Shown here: positions 1 through 8,754 of the stretch, one piece after another
Position numbering within the stretch: position 1 is the stretch's first letter
Layout: every line of letters begins with the position of its first letter
Assembly: GCF_011067745.1 (NCBI RefSeq)
Contig: NZ_JAAMPJ010000003.1
Coordinates: forward strand, 62,001 to 126,000
Length of the DNA stretch: 64,000 nucleotides
Origin: Lentzea alba
Lineage (GTDB): Bacteria > Actinomycetota > Actinomycetes > Mycobacteriales > Pseudonocardiaceae
Direction of reading: 5' to 3'
Made by a program: the position numbers and the translations under genes
The notes under the pieces: generated by a model
Seen by the model: only the letters and a program-made list of their open reading frames with translations
The model's database searches: none
What the model was told of the DNA's origin: nothing

Positions 1-59
1 GAGACCGTCGAAACGGAGACCTGAGCCTGGCGAGCGACATCCCTGATGGTGACGGCCAC
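1..59 (-). CDS. LacI-family transcriptional regulator, N-terminal fragment (runs off left edge)
   Basis: Reading the minus strand from a GTG at 59 gives an N-terminus starting VAVTIRDVARQAQVSVSTVS, the helix-turn-helix of the LacI/GalR family (TIxDVAxxAxVSxxTVS). Only about 19 codons lie in the window; the effector domain is beyond the edge. No clear ribosome binding site is visible, and an in-frame ATG lies further upstream at about position 154, so the start is uncertain. It lies downstream of the aldehyde dehydrogenase on the same strand. Its target cannot be inferred from this fragment. Confidence 0.72.
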   Translation of the reverse strand, partial: MAVTIRDVARQAQVSVSTV

Positions 60-188
60 GCGTGCATCATGGCAGCCAGAGTCAAGATCGACCCATTCGT
101 CGGATGACTCCCGCTCGCTCGCGCGGTAGCTGAGGTGGACGAAGGGACCCTTCATCGTCGGCTCGTGGGCCGGGCGTGGGTTCGTTGG

Positions 189-1499
189 TCAGAGCTCCAA
201 TCCGGTCAGCACGAGTACACGGGGTTCGGTGAGATCCTCCATGGCCGAGCGCAGGCCCTCACGGCCGATGCCGGACTCCTTCACGCCGCCGTACGGCATC
301 TGGTCGGCGCGGTAGCTCGGCACGTCGCCGACGATCACGCCGCCGACCTGGAGGTGTTGCGCGGCACGGAAAGCCAGCCGCACGTCGTTGGTGAACAGGC
401 CCGCCTGCAAGCCGTAGCGGGAGGCGTTGACGCGGTCGAAGGCCTCCTCGACGCTGTCCACCCGAGTCAGCGTCACGACCGGGCCGAACACCTCCTCGGC
501 GCTCACCTTCGCGTCCTCCGGCACGTCGGTCAGGACCGTGGGCGCGTACGTGCGGCCGTCGCGGGTGCCGCCGGTCAGGACCGTCGCCGAAGCCTCCCGC
601 ACCCACGCCTCGACGCGGTCGGCGGCGGCGTCGTTGATCAACGGACCGACGTCGCCGGCCACGTCGAGCTTGTTCACGTGCTGCACAACGGCTTCCGAGA
701 TGGCGTCGTACACGTCGGTGTGCACGTAGACGCGTTGCACCGAGATGCACGACTGGCCCGCCTGGTACATCGCGAACGTGGCGATGCGCTGCGCGGCGAA
801 CTCGACGTCCTGCCAGTCGGGAGCGACGACCACGGCCGCGTTGCCGCCGAGTTCGAGCGTCACGTGCTTGCGCGGCACGCGTTCCTTGATGCCCCAGCCG
901 ACCGGGCCGGAACCGGTGAACGAGACCACCGGCAGCCGCGGGTCCTCGACCAGGCGGGCGGTCTCCTCGTTGGACAGGTGCAGCACGGACCAGGCGCCCT
1001 CTGGAAGATCGGTCTCGGCCAGCAGTTCGCCGAGCAGGAACGCGACCTCCGGGGTGGCGGGCGCGGGCTTCAGCACGATCGGCGCACCGACGGCCAACGC
1101 CGGGGCGACCTTGTGCGCCACCAGGTTCAGCGGGAAGTTGAACGGCGCGATGCCGAGCACCGGACCGCGCGGTGCCCGGCGGACCAGCGCCAGGCGGCCC
1201 TCGGCGGACGGATCGGTGTCGAGGCGCTGCAGCTCACCGGAGAACCGGCGGGCCTCCTCGGCGGCCCAGCGGAACGTGGAGATCGCGCGGGTCACCTCGA
1301 TGCGCGCCCACTTGAGCGGCTTGCCGGAGTCGTCGTTGATGGCCTGTGCGAACTCATCGGCGCGTTCGGCCAGTCGGCGCGACACGTGGTCCAACGCGGC
1401 GGCACGGCGGTGCGCCGGCAACGCGGCGAGTTCGGGCGCAACGGCCGCAGCAGCAGCAACCGCGCGTTCGACGTCTTCTGCGGTGTGGAAGGGAATCAT
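189..1499 (-). CDS. gabD: NAD(P)-dependent aldehyde dehydrogenase, probable succinate-semialdehyde dehydrogenase
   Basis: A 436-residue ALDH-superfamily protein. The active site is visible: the general-base Glu in VTLELGGN, the nucleophilic Cys in YQAGQSCISVQRVYV, the cofactor motif FTGSGPVGW and the late EVFGPVVTLTR motif. The open frame continues upstream, but the ATG at 1499 overlaps the gabT stop as ATGA and begins a typical ALDH N-terminus (MIPFHTAED). Coupling to a GABA transaminase implies oxidation of succinic semialdehyde to succinate, the second step of the GABA shunt, in the cytoplasm. The symbol rests on this context; substrate specificity within the family is hard to read from sequence. 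Confidence 0.85.
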   Translation of the reverse strand: MIPFHTAEDVERAVAAAAAVAPELAALPAHRRAAALDHVSRRLAERADEFAQAINDDSGKPLKWARIEVTRAISTFRWAAEEARRFSGELQRLDTDPSAEGRLALVRRAPRGPVLGIAPFNFPLNLVAHKVAPALAVGAPIVLKPAPATPEVAFLLGELLAETDLPEGAWSVLHLSNEETARLVEDPRLPVVSFTGSGPVGWGIKERVPRKHVTLELGGNAAVVVAPDWQDVEFAAQRIATFAMYQAGQSCISVQRVYVHTDVYDAISEAVVQHVNKLDVAGDVGPLINDAAADRVEAWVREASATVLTGGTRDGRTYAPTVLTDVPEDAKVSAEEVFGPVVTLTRVDSVEEAFDRVNASRYGLQAGLFTNDVRLAFRAAQHLQVGGVIVGDVPSYRADQMPYGGVKESGIGREGLRSAMEDLTEPRVLVLTGLEL

Positions 1500-2779
1500 G
1501 CGAGCAGGGCTCCTTCGAGCACGTCGAGGCCTTCGGCGAGCAGGTCGTCCGGGATGACCAGTGGGGGCAGCAGACGGATCACGTTGCCGTAAGTGCCGCA
1601 CGTCAGCACGACGACACCCTGGTCGTGGCACGCCTTTGCCACGCGTGCGGCGACATCGGGCGTGCGTTCGGTGAACTCGATGGCGAGCATCGCACCACGG
1701 CCGCGGATCTCCGCGATGATGTCGGTCTTCTCGGCAACGGCCTTGAGCCGGCTGACGACCGTTTCCTCGATGCGACGGGCTTGAGCGTTGAGGTCGCGCT
1801 CGCGCATGGTTCGAATGGCGCCGAGAGCGGCGGCGCACGCGACGGGGTTGCCGCCGTAGGTGCCGCCGAGTCCGCCGACGTGCACAGCGTCCATGATCTC
1901 GGCGCGCCCCGTCACAGCGGCGAGCGGCAGGCCACCGGCGATGCCCTTGGCCGTGGTGATCAGGTCCGGCACCACGCCCTCGTGGTCGGAGGCGAACCAC
2001 GAACCGGTGCGGCAGAAGCCGGTCTGGATCTCGTCGGCGACGAACAGCACGCCGCGCTCACGGCACCACTCGGCGATCGCGGGCAGGAAACCTTCAGCGG
2101 GCGCGATGAACCCGCCCTCGCCCTGGATCGGCTCGATCACGACGGCGGCGGTGTTGTCGCCGCCGACCTGCTTCTCGATGGCGGCGATCGCTTTCCGGGC
2201 CGCTTCGGCGCCGGTCAGGCCGTCGTGCAGCGGGTAGGACGCCGGCACCCGGTAGACCTCGGGCGCGAACGGCCCGAACCGGTGCTTGTACGGCATGTTC
2301 TTCGCGGTCAACGCCATCGTGAGGTTCGTGCGGCCGTGGTAGCCGTGGTCGAACACCACGACGGCCTGCCTGCCGGTGACGTGCCGGGCGATCTTGACCG
2401 CGTTCTCCACGGCCTCGGCGCCGGAGTTGAACAGCACCGACTTCTTGGGATGCGAGCCCGGCGTCAGCGCGTTGAGCTCCTCGCACACCTCGAGGTAGCC
2501 CTCGTACGGCGTGATCATGAAGCAGGTGTGGCTGAACCTGTCGATCTGCGCGTGCACCGCCTCGGCGACGGCGGGCGCGGGGTTGCCGACGTTCGTCACG
2601 GCGATGCCGGAGCCGAGGTCGACGAGCTGGTTGCCGTCGACGTCGATCAACAGGCCGTCGTCGGCCGAGTCGATGTAGACGGGCAGGGTGGAGCCCACGC
2701 CCGCGGCGACGGCGTCCTTGCGCCGCGCCTGGAGCTCCAGTGATTTGGGACCGGGAATCGCGGTACGCAGTCGGGTCAT
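1496..2779 (-). CDS. gabT: 4-aminobutyrate aminotransferase
   Basis: A 427-residue class III PLP-dependent aminotransferase. Seen in order: LFNSGAEAVENAVK (cofactor phosphate), DHGYHGRT, the FVADEIQTGFCRTG aspartate motif, the Schiff-base lysine in TTAKGIAGGLP, and GTYGGNPVACAAAL. GabT transfers the GABA amino group to 2-oxoglutarate, giving succinic semialdehyde for the coupled downstream dehydrogenase (ATGA overlap at 1496-1499). It is divergent from a PucR-type regulator across 81 bases (2780-2860), which must hold both promoters. Ornithine or other omega-amino-acid transaminases are alternatives, but the pairing with an aldehyde dehydrogenase favours GabT. Confidence 0.9.
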   Translation of the reverse strand: MTRLRTAIPGPKSLELQARRKDAVAAGVGSTLPVYIDSADDGLLIDVDGNQLVDLGSGIAVTNVGNPAPAVAEAVHAQIDRFSHTCFMITPYEGYLEVCEELNALTPGSHPKKSVLFNSGAEAVENAVKIARHVTGRQAVVVFDHGYHGRTNLTMALTAKNMPYKHRFGPFAPEVYRVPASYPLHDGLTGAEAARKAIAAIEKQVGGDNTAAVVIEPIQGEGGFIAPAEGFLPAIAEWCRERGVLFVADEIQTGFCRTGSWFASDHEGVVPDLITTAKGIAGGLPLAAVTGRAEIMDAVHVGGLGGTYGGNPVACAAALGAIRTMRERDLNAQARRIEETVVSRLKAVAEKTDIIAEIRGRGAMLAIEFTERTPDVAARVAKACHDQGVVVLTCGTYGNVIRLLPPLVIPDDLLAEGLDVLEGALLA

Positions 2780-2860
2780 GTGCTCAGCATGGCCCTGGTC
2801 AAGGCGGTGCGCAGTGTCTGAAATGGCGGTAAACGCTGTTCAGGTTGTACAAACTGGCAC

Positions 2861-4129
2861 ATGCCCATCACGCTGCACGAACTCGCCCTGACGCTGCGGC
2901 TGCCCGTGCTCGCCGGGGACGTGTCGAAGCCGGTCGGATGGGTGCACGGCACCGAGCTCGCGGATCCCACACCGTTCCTCGAGGGCGGCGAGCTGTTGCT
3001 GACCACGGGTCTGCGGCCGCTCAGCGCGGACTACGTCGAACGGCTCGTGCGCGCCGGCGTGGTCGGACTCGGCTTCGGCACCGGGCTGGGCCACGACGTG
3101 GTGCCCGCCGCGCTGGTGGACGCGGCGGAGCGGGCTGGTCTGGGACTGGTGGAGGTGCCGCGCGAGGTGCCGTTCATCGCGATCAGCAAGGCGGTGTCGA
3201 AGGCGCTCGCCGCGGACGAGTACGCGGCGCTGACCAGGACGAGCGACGCACAGCGCGCACTCACGCGCGCCGCCGTCAGCACCGGTGTGGCGGGGGTGGT
3301 GCGCAGGCTGGGCCAGTGGGTCGACGGCTGGGTGGTGCTCCTCGACGCCGCCGGAGAGGCGGTGCACACGCACAACGCGCGCCTCGCCCCGGACCTGACC
3401 GCCGAGGTGGTGCGGCTGCGGACTGCGGGAGGGCTGGCCAGCGCGGCGTTCGAGACCGATGGCCGGCACGTGTTCCTGCAGGTGCTCGGCAGCCGGGCCA
3501 GGGGAGTGCTGGCGGTCGGCACGGCCGCCCCGCTCGACGCCGCCGACCTGAGCATCGTCAACACCGCGGCGTCGCTGCTCACCCTCGCGCTCGCGCAGAA
3601 CGGCGACGCCACCGTGAAGGAACTCCGCACCTGCCAGTTCCGCCTGCTGCTGGCCGGGCAACCGGTCGACGGCCTGCCCGAGCGCTTCCGGGTGTTCCTC
3701 ACCGGCACCCCACCGGAGGACGGCTTCTGGGCCGAGCACGAGGGGCAGATCATCGTGCTGGCCAAGGAGTTCGACGGCTTCTCGTCGTCCGAAGTGGACG
3801 TGACCGAGGTCGCGCGGGGCTACCGCGAGGCCCGGCAGGCGCGCGAGGCGGGCGTCCGCACGTTCGAGGACTTCGCCGGGAGTGCGGTGCCGCTCCCGGA
3901 CGGGTTCGCCGACGCGTTGCTGAGGCCGTTGGATCAGGAAACCCGCGAGACGCTGAAAGTCTGGTTGGGGCACAACGGCGCGTGGGATCCGGCGGCGACG
4001 GCGTTGGGCGTACACCGGCACACGCTGCGCAACCGGGTGCGCAAGGCCGAGCAAGCCCTCAACCGCTCGTTGGACTCGCCCGGCCTGCGCGCGGAGCTCT
4101 GGCTAGCTCTTCACAGCGAAGGTCAGTGA
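2861..4129 (+). CDS. PucR-family transcriptional regulator, probable regulator of the GABA genes
   Basis: A 422-residue protein with the PucR architecture: an N-terminal ligand-sensing domain (about residues 1-125, starting ITLHELALTLRLPVLAG with the LLLTTGL motif) and a C-terminal helix-turn-helix of the PucR/CdaR type (WDPAATALGVHRHTLRNRVR). It is transcribed away from gabT-gabD. PucR-type GabR proteins activate GABA catabolism in Corynebacterium, so the same role is likely by analogy. Its last 27 bases overlap the convergent dioxygenase gene (4103-4129). Confidence 0.85.
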   Translation: MPITLHELALTLRLPVLAGDVSKPVGWVHGTELADPTPFLEGGELLLTTGLRPLSADYVERLVRAGVVGLGFGTGLGHDVVPAALVDAAERAGLGLVEVPREVPFIAISKAVSKALAADEYAALTRTSDAQRALTRAAVSTGVAGVVRRLGQWVDGWVVLLDAAGEAVHTHNARLAPDLTAEVVRLRTAGGLASAAFETDGRHVFLQVLGSRARGVLAVGTAAPLDAADLSIVNTAASLLTLALAQNGDATVKELRTCQFRLLLAGQPVDGLPERFRVFLTGTPPEDGFWAEHEGQIIVLAKEFDGFSSSEVDVTEVARGYREARQAREAGVRTFEDFAGSAVPLPDGFADALLRPLDQETRETLKVWLGHNGAWDPAATALGVHRHTLRNRVRKAEQALNRSLDSPGLRAELWLALHSEGQ

Positions 4130-4918
4130 GGCGGTGTAGCCGGACTGAACGTTGCCCGACATGGTCGCCATCTGGTGCTCGGTGCCGTCGCGGAACACCA
4201 TGTCCCGCGCCAACGGCGTCCGCGACATGTTCTGGACGCTCTGCGTGTACCCCGCCGTGCCGTAGACCTCCTTGCAGGTCGCTTCCGGGAACGCGAGCTG
4301 CGAGGTCGTGACGTCGTCGCCCGCCTTGGTGGCCTCGGCGAGGCTCGGGTAGACCTCGAAGTGGGCGTGCGGCCAGCGCCCCGCGTACGCGCCGGGGAAG
4401 ACGCTGACGAACTTCAGCTTCCCGGAGCTGTCGGCTTCCTGGACCCCGCGCAGGAAGTTCTCGTTCTTCACGCGGTCGGAGTACATCGAGTAGTCGCCGT
4501 TGATGTCGCAGTGCCACAGGTAGAGGGCGGCACCCGCGTACGGCGTGCCGTCCTCCTTCTGGACGGTCAGCTCGATGGTGAGCGGCACGCCCTCGGCGGT
4601 GCGGGTCGACGATCCGAAGCTGGACCGGATGTCGGACCGCACGATGCCACTCTGGGTGAGCGCGTTCGGGCCGTTGGAGCCGTCGCCGGGGAACGGGCCG
4701 GCGGTCTCCTCGGGAATCGCCTCCATCGGGCTGCCGGCCGCGGTGGTCCCGGCCGCACTCGTGCTGTTCGAGGTCGGGGTCGAGCTGGTGGTGGTCGACG
4801 GGGCGCAGGCCACGAGCGTGAGGCCTGCGCCGCCGAGCAGCGACAACGCCCGCCGGCGCCCGATGAGCGTGGCGAGGTCGAACTGGAGGCCGCGGTCGTG
4901 GTTGTCCGTCATGGACAT
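4103..4918 (-). CDS. Exported intradiol ring-cleavage dioxygenase-like lipoprotein
   Basis: A 271-residue protein with a twin-arginine start (GRRRALSLLGGAG) running into a lipobox-like LTLVAC, then a Ser/Thr-rich linker and a protocatechuate 3,4-dioxygenase-type fold. All four expected non-heme Fe(III) ligands can be placed: Tyr in HCDINGDYSMY, Tyr in FPGAYAGRWPHAHF, and the two His of HAHF. Family members open catechol rings between the hydroxyls, but surface-exported versions have poorly known substrates, perhaps lignin-like aromatics. The residue after the putative lipid Cys is Ala. Tat export fits folding with iron in the cytoplasm. Confidence 0.8.
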   Translation of the reverse strand: MSMTDNHDRGLQFDLATLIGRRRALSLLGGAGLTLVACAPSTTTSSTPTSNSTSAAGTTAAGSPMEAIPEETAGPFPGDGSNGPNALTQSGIVRSDIRSSFGSSTRTAEGVPLTIELTVQKEDGTPYAGAALYLWHCDINGDYSMYSDRVKNENFLRGVQEADSSGKLKFVSVFPGAYAGRWPHAHFEVYPSLAEATKAGDDVTTSQLAFPEATCKEVYGTAGYTQSVQNMSRTPLARDMVFRDGTEHQMATMSGNVQSGYTASLTFAVKS

Positions 4919-4985
4919 CAGATTGAGGCCGTTTCCTGTGAGCCGCCTGTGGAGACCCTGTCTGTGTCTTATTTGCTACGAGAAC

Positions 4986-7361
4986 TCACAGACTTAGCAG
5001 CACGGTGCTGGAGCCGTGTCGGGGTTCGAGCTTCAGCACCGTGCCGCCGAACGTGCCGGGCGTTGAGGAGAGGGACGCCCAGCCCGTCGCCTTCCCGCGC
5101 AGTTCCTCCACGGTCGAGGGCTCGAGAACCCTGCCGTCGATCACCACGCGCTCGACGCCTGTCGGAACCATCAGCTGTGACTCCTTCGGCGCGCCGCTGA
5201 GCCGGACCAGCAGGTGCTTGCCGAACGAGTCGACCTGGAGGTTGCCGAACCTGCCGTCAGCCGTGGGGGAGACGAGCCAGCCCGCACGGTCCTTTCGATC
5301 AAGGTCGTTGACGCCCCACGGCTTCGACCAGATGTCCGGCGTCCGGAAGTTGAACGGCATCGCGGCGGAAGCCCGCAGATACAGCGGGGACTCGTCCAAA
5401 GTGGTCTCCCGCGTGATCGTCCGCCCACCGGCCACCCGCTCGCCGGAGTACAGGTCGATCCACTCGCCGCGAGGCAGCCACACGTCGACCGGCGTCGGCT
5501 TCCCCGCGGCACCGTCGGCCTCGGCGCGATCCGCCGTCACCGGAGCCGCGAGCAGGTCCGGACCGACCATGAACTGCTGGTCGGCCTTCCACGCGGCCTC
5601 TTCTCCGGGATACCGGAACGCCATCGGTTGCGTGATCGGCGTGCCGTCGCGAGAAGCCCGGACCGCTTGGGCGTACAGGTACGGGAACAGTTCGTAGTGC
5701 AGCACGGCCGCGCGCCGGAACCGTTCGAACGTCGCCGCGTCGTAGACCCACGGTGTGGAGTTGCGGCCGGAGCTGCCGACCTGGAACACCGGCGTCACCG
5801 CGGACTGCTGGGCCCACCGCACGAACAGCGACTCCGACGGGCCGCCGCCCAGGTTCCGGTACCCGCCGATGTCCGAGCCGTGCACCGGGTGGCCGGAGAT
5901 CCACGAGTTGATGCCGCGCCGGGTCGTGAGCCGCAGGCCGTCGAAGCTCATGTCGGCGTCGGCCTGCCAGAAGCCGCGCAACAGCGTGGGCATCCCGTCA
6001 CCGCCCGCGCGGAACAGCGTCGTGTAGTTGTCGCCGTGCACCTTCCGCAGCATCTTCACCACGGATTCCGCGTACAGCAGCGGGTACTGGTTGTGGATCA
6101 CCGTGCCGGGCCCGCCGGCGAACGTCGTCTCCTCGAAGTTGTGCTCCTCGCCCCGGTCGCCCTTGACGAAGTTCACGCCCATCCGGAAGACGGCTTCGAG
6201 CTTCGCCTCGTAGTGAGCGCGCGCGACCGGGTTCGTGAGGTCGATGTCCCACACGTTCGTGCGGTCGGACTGTGCGAACGAACCTGCCGGGTAGTCGTGC
6301 GGACATTCCTTGCCGTCAGACATCTTGTTGAGGAACGGCGCCACCCACACGCCCATGTTCACGCCACGCGAGCGCATCCAGTCGATCGTGCCCTGGGCGT
6401 CCGGGTACATCGTCTTGTCGAACTTCAACGTGCCGATGCACGCGTACGTCGGGCGTGCGCCGACCGGGCCCTGTTCCCACGGGTTGTCGACCCACAGCGT
6501 GTCGAGCGGGACGCCGCGCGCCTGGAACTGCGTCACGTCCTCGACGACCTCGTCAGAGTGGTTGTACTTGTCCCGCCACTTCGTCAGCGCGAACTGCCGT
6601 GCGGGCGGCAGCGTCGGTGTGCCGACACGCTGGAAGTACGCCGAGTTGACCTGCGCCGGCGAGCCCGCGTAGACCTCGTAGTCCAGCCGGGAGGTCTTGA
6701 AGCACAACTGGATCCGGTCCGGCACCCCGAACGTCACCGGGCAGGGCGCGGGCTTGTCCGCGCAGTGGTCGTCGGCGAGGGCACCGGGGAACGCCGTCCG
6801 GCCGATCGCCTTGGTGTCCGCGTAGACGCCGTAACCCGCGCTGGACATGAAGAACGTCGAAGGCGCGCCGTTCTTGTTGCACTTGCCGAACGTCGAGGCA
6901 CCGACGAACACGGCCTTGTTCAGCAGTACACGGCGTTGCAGGTCAACGAACATCGTGTGCGCGCCGCCGCCGAGGAAGTGTTCCTCCAACGACCCGGTGA
7001 GGTTCGCGGACACCTGGGCGACGCCGGTGGAGGGCTCCAGCGTCCAGCCCACCCGCAGACCACGAGAGGTCCGGGTCACGACCACGTCAGCCGACCGCGC
7101 AGCCTCCGTCGTTGCCACGACGTACCGCACGCCGCCCGGAACCCGTTTCTGGGCAACGATGTTCGTCAACGAGTGCTGTGTGCCGTCGGCGAGCCGGTAG
7201 AACGTCTCGCGCTGGCCGGTCAACGTCCGCCGGCCGTCCTGGAAGTCCAGCGAGAACGGGTTGTTCACCGTCTTCCACGACAGCCCGGAGCCGGCCAGCG
7301 CGACCGGCGAACCAGCCGAGAGCCCAGCGGCGACCAGCAAGAGCGCCAGCAGGAACCTCAT
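4986..7361 (-). CDS. Secreted glycoside hydrolase family 31 (alpha-glycosidase)
   Basis: A 791-residue GH31 enzyme. The ATG at 7361 overlaps the stop of the preceding GH28 gene as ATGA and begins a Sec signal peptide (MRFLLALLLVAAGLSAG); the longer open frame upstream is not coding. The nucleophile Asp lies in NFVKGDRGEEH and the acid/base Asp in GFWQADADMSFDG, with the family motif GSDIGGY and a FFMSSAGYGVYAD segment. GH31 covers alpha-glucosidases, xylosidases, galactosidases and others; the substrate cannot be read here. Being last in an operon with two polygalacturonase-like enzymes suggests it trims side chains of pectic or related polymers. Confidence 0.88.
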   Translation of the reverse strand: MRFLLALLLVAAGLSAGSPVALAGSGLSWKTVNNPFSLDFQDGRRTLTGQRETFYRLADGTQHSLTNIVAQKRVPGGVRYVVATTEAARSADVVVTRTSRGLRVGWTLEPSTGVAQVSANLTGSLEEHFLGGGAHTMFVDLQRRVLLNKAVFVGASTFGKCNKNGAPSTFFMSSAGYGVYADTKAIGRTAFPGALADDHCADKPAPCPVTFGVPDRIQLCFKTSRLDYEVYAGSPAQVNSAYFQRVGTPTLPPARQFALTKWRDKYNHSDEVVEDVTQFQARGVPLDTLWVDNPWEQGPVGARPTYACIGTLKFDKTMYPDAQGTIDWMRSRGVNMGVWVAPFLNKMSDGKECPHDYPAGSFAQSDRTNVWDIDLTNPVARAHYEAKLEAVFRMGVNFVKGDRGEEHNFEETTFAGGPGTVIHNQYPLLYAESVVKMLRKVHGDNYTTLFRAGGDGMPTLLRGFWQADADMSFDGLRLTTRRGINSWISGHPVHGSDIGGYRNLGGGPSESLFVRWAQQSAVTPVFQVGSSGRNSTPWVYDAATFERFRRAAVLHYELFPYLYAQAVRASRDGTPITQPMAFRYPGEEAAWKADQQFMVGPDLLAAPVTADRAEADGAAGKPTPVDVWLPRGEWIDLYSGERVAGGRTITRETTLDESPLYLRASAAMPFNFRTPDIWSKPWGVNDLDRKDRAGWLVSPTADGRFGNLQVDSFGKHLLVRLSGAPKESQLMVPTGVERVVIDGRVLEPSTVEELRGKATGWASLSSTPGTFGGTVLKLEPRHGSSTVLLSL

Positions 7362-8743
7362 GCCGGCACCACCCCGTTGATCGTGGTGTTGCGGAACACG
7401 AGGTTGTCGGTGTTCTCGATGAGGTTCGGCTCGGTGATCCCGGTGAACGTCGAGTTCGAGATGAGCACGTTCTTGATGTGCTGCTCGGGGAACCCGCGGA
7501 AGGTCGCCGCGACCCGGCCGCCGTTGATCCGCATCCGGTCGACCGTGACGTTGTTGATCTGCGGAAAGTGTCCCTTGGTGCCGCCGTTCTGGTAGTACAT
7601 CGACACGAACAGGACCTCGCGCTCGACGTTCTGCCCGAACACGTTGCGCAGGTGCACACCGTCGATGACGCCGCCGCGGTCCTGGTTGCACTTGATGTAG
7701 AGCGCGTGCTTGATCGGATAGCGGCCGGGGAAGTCGGCTGCGTTGATCTCGCAGTCGCGGCAGAAGACCTTGGACACCCCGCCGGACATCTCGCTGCCGA
7801 CCGTGATCCCACCCCAGCGCCCGGAGAACTTGCAGCGCTCCACCACGATGTGGGTGGACGGGATGCCGACCCGCCGTCCGTCGGCATCCCGTCCGCACTT
7901 CACCACGACGCAGTCGTCGTTGGTGTTGAACTTCGAGTCGTGCACGTGCGCGTAACTGGAGGAGTCCAGGTCGACGCCGTCGCCCTGTGAGTTCGTCGAG
8001 TAGATCTCGATGCGCCGCACGGTGATGTTGCGCGAGAACACGAAGTGCAGCGACCACATCGCCGGGTTCTTGATCAGCACGTCCTCGACGAGGAGATTCT
8101 CGCAGCGGAAGAACTGGATCATGTTCGGTCGCATGTTCTTGCCGGGACCCATGACGCGTTCCTCGACGGGCACGCCGTCCTCGCCCCACTGCCGCAGCAG
8201 CGCGGTCGAGCCCGCGCCCCAGCTCGCCCACCTGCCGCTCGGAGCGTCGCCGTCGATGGTGCCGCGACCCGTGATGGCGATGTTCTTCTGCTCGAACGCG
8301 TAGATGAACGGCTGGTAGTTGTAGCAGAGCGTGCCCTCCCACCGGGTGAGCACGAGCGGCAGGTAGTCGTTCGGGTCGGTGGAGAACTTGATCGTGGCGC
8401 CCTCGCGGACGTGGAGCTCCACATTGGACAAAAGACGGATGCCGCCGGTGAGGAACGTGCCCGCGGGAACGACCACACGTCCCCCACCGGCTCGGTGGCA
8501 CGCCGTGATCGCGCGGTGGAACGCCTCGGTGTTCTTGGTGAGGCCGTCACCTTTCGCGCCGTACGCGGTGACGTCGTAGTCCTTCCTGCGGAAGCGTGGT
8601 GGGCAGATGCGGGCCAGGATGACCGGCACCTCCCGCCACGGGTCCCGGAACACCGGAACGGCTGCCGCCACGCCTGCCGGGAGCAGGAGACCGGCGGCCG
8701 TCAGGCCGGACACACGCGCGAAATCACGACGTGACAAGGACAC
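7358..8743 (-). CDS. Tat-exported glycoside hydrolase family 28 (polygalacturonase-like)
   Basis: A 461-residue protein starting at GTG with a Tat signal (SRRDFARVSGLTAAG). The fold is a right-handed parallel beta-helix of GH28 type: KGDGLTKNTEAF near the N-terminus, the catalytic NTNDDCVVV region, GGITVGSEMSGGV and an ALYIK strand in place of the usual RIK. GH28 enzymes hydrolyse galacturonan or rhamnogalacturonan by inversion. It is the middle gene of a three-gene operon, 11 bases after one GH28 gene and overlapping the GH31 gene. The sibling at 8755 is clearly related, so the pair looks like an old tandem duplication. Confidence 0.88.
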   Translation of the reverse strand: MSLSRRDFARVSGLTAAGLLLPAGVAAAVPVFRDPWREVPVILARICPPRFRRKDYDVTAYGAKGDGLTKNTEAFHRAITACHRAGGGRVVVPAGTFLTGGIRLLSNVELHVREGATIKFSTDPNDYLPLVLTRWEGTLCYNYQPFIYAFEQKNIAITGRGTIDGDAPSGRWASWGAGSTALLRQWGEDGVPVEERVMGPGKNMRPNMIQFFRCENLLVEDVLIKNPAMWSLHFVFSRNITVRRIEIYSTNSQGDGVDLDSSSYAHVHDSKFNTNDDCVVVKCGRDADGRRVGIPSTHIVVERCKFSGRWGGITVGSEMSGGVSKVFCRDCEINAADFPGRYPIKHALYIKCNQDRGGVIDGVHLRNVFGQNVEREVLFVSMYYQNGGTKGHFPQINNVTVDRMRINGGRVAATFRGFPEQHIKNVLISNSTFTGITEPNLIENTDNLVFRNTTINGVVPA

Positions 8744-8754
8744 AGGACTTCCCC

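Noticed and set aside
1346..2743. Long plus-strand open frame of about 465 codons opposite gabT
   Set aside because: Antisense to a gene with complete catalytic motifs; Arg/Asp/Gly-rich, repetitive composition typical of a GC-rich shadow frame.
7362..8501. N-terminal extension of the GH31 reading frame
   Set aside because: Same strand as the GH28 gene but another frame; composition is Arg/His-rich and not protein-like. The ATG at 7361 with a signal peptide is better.
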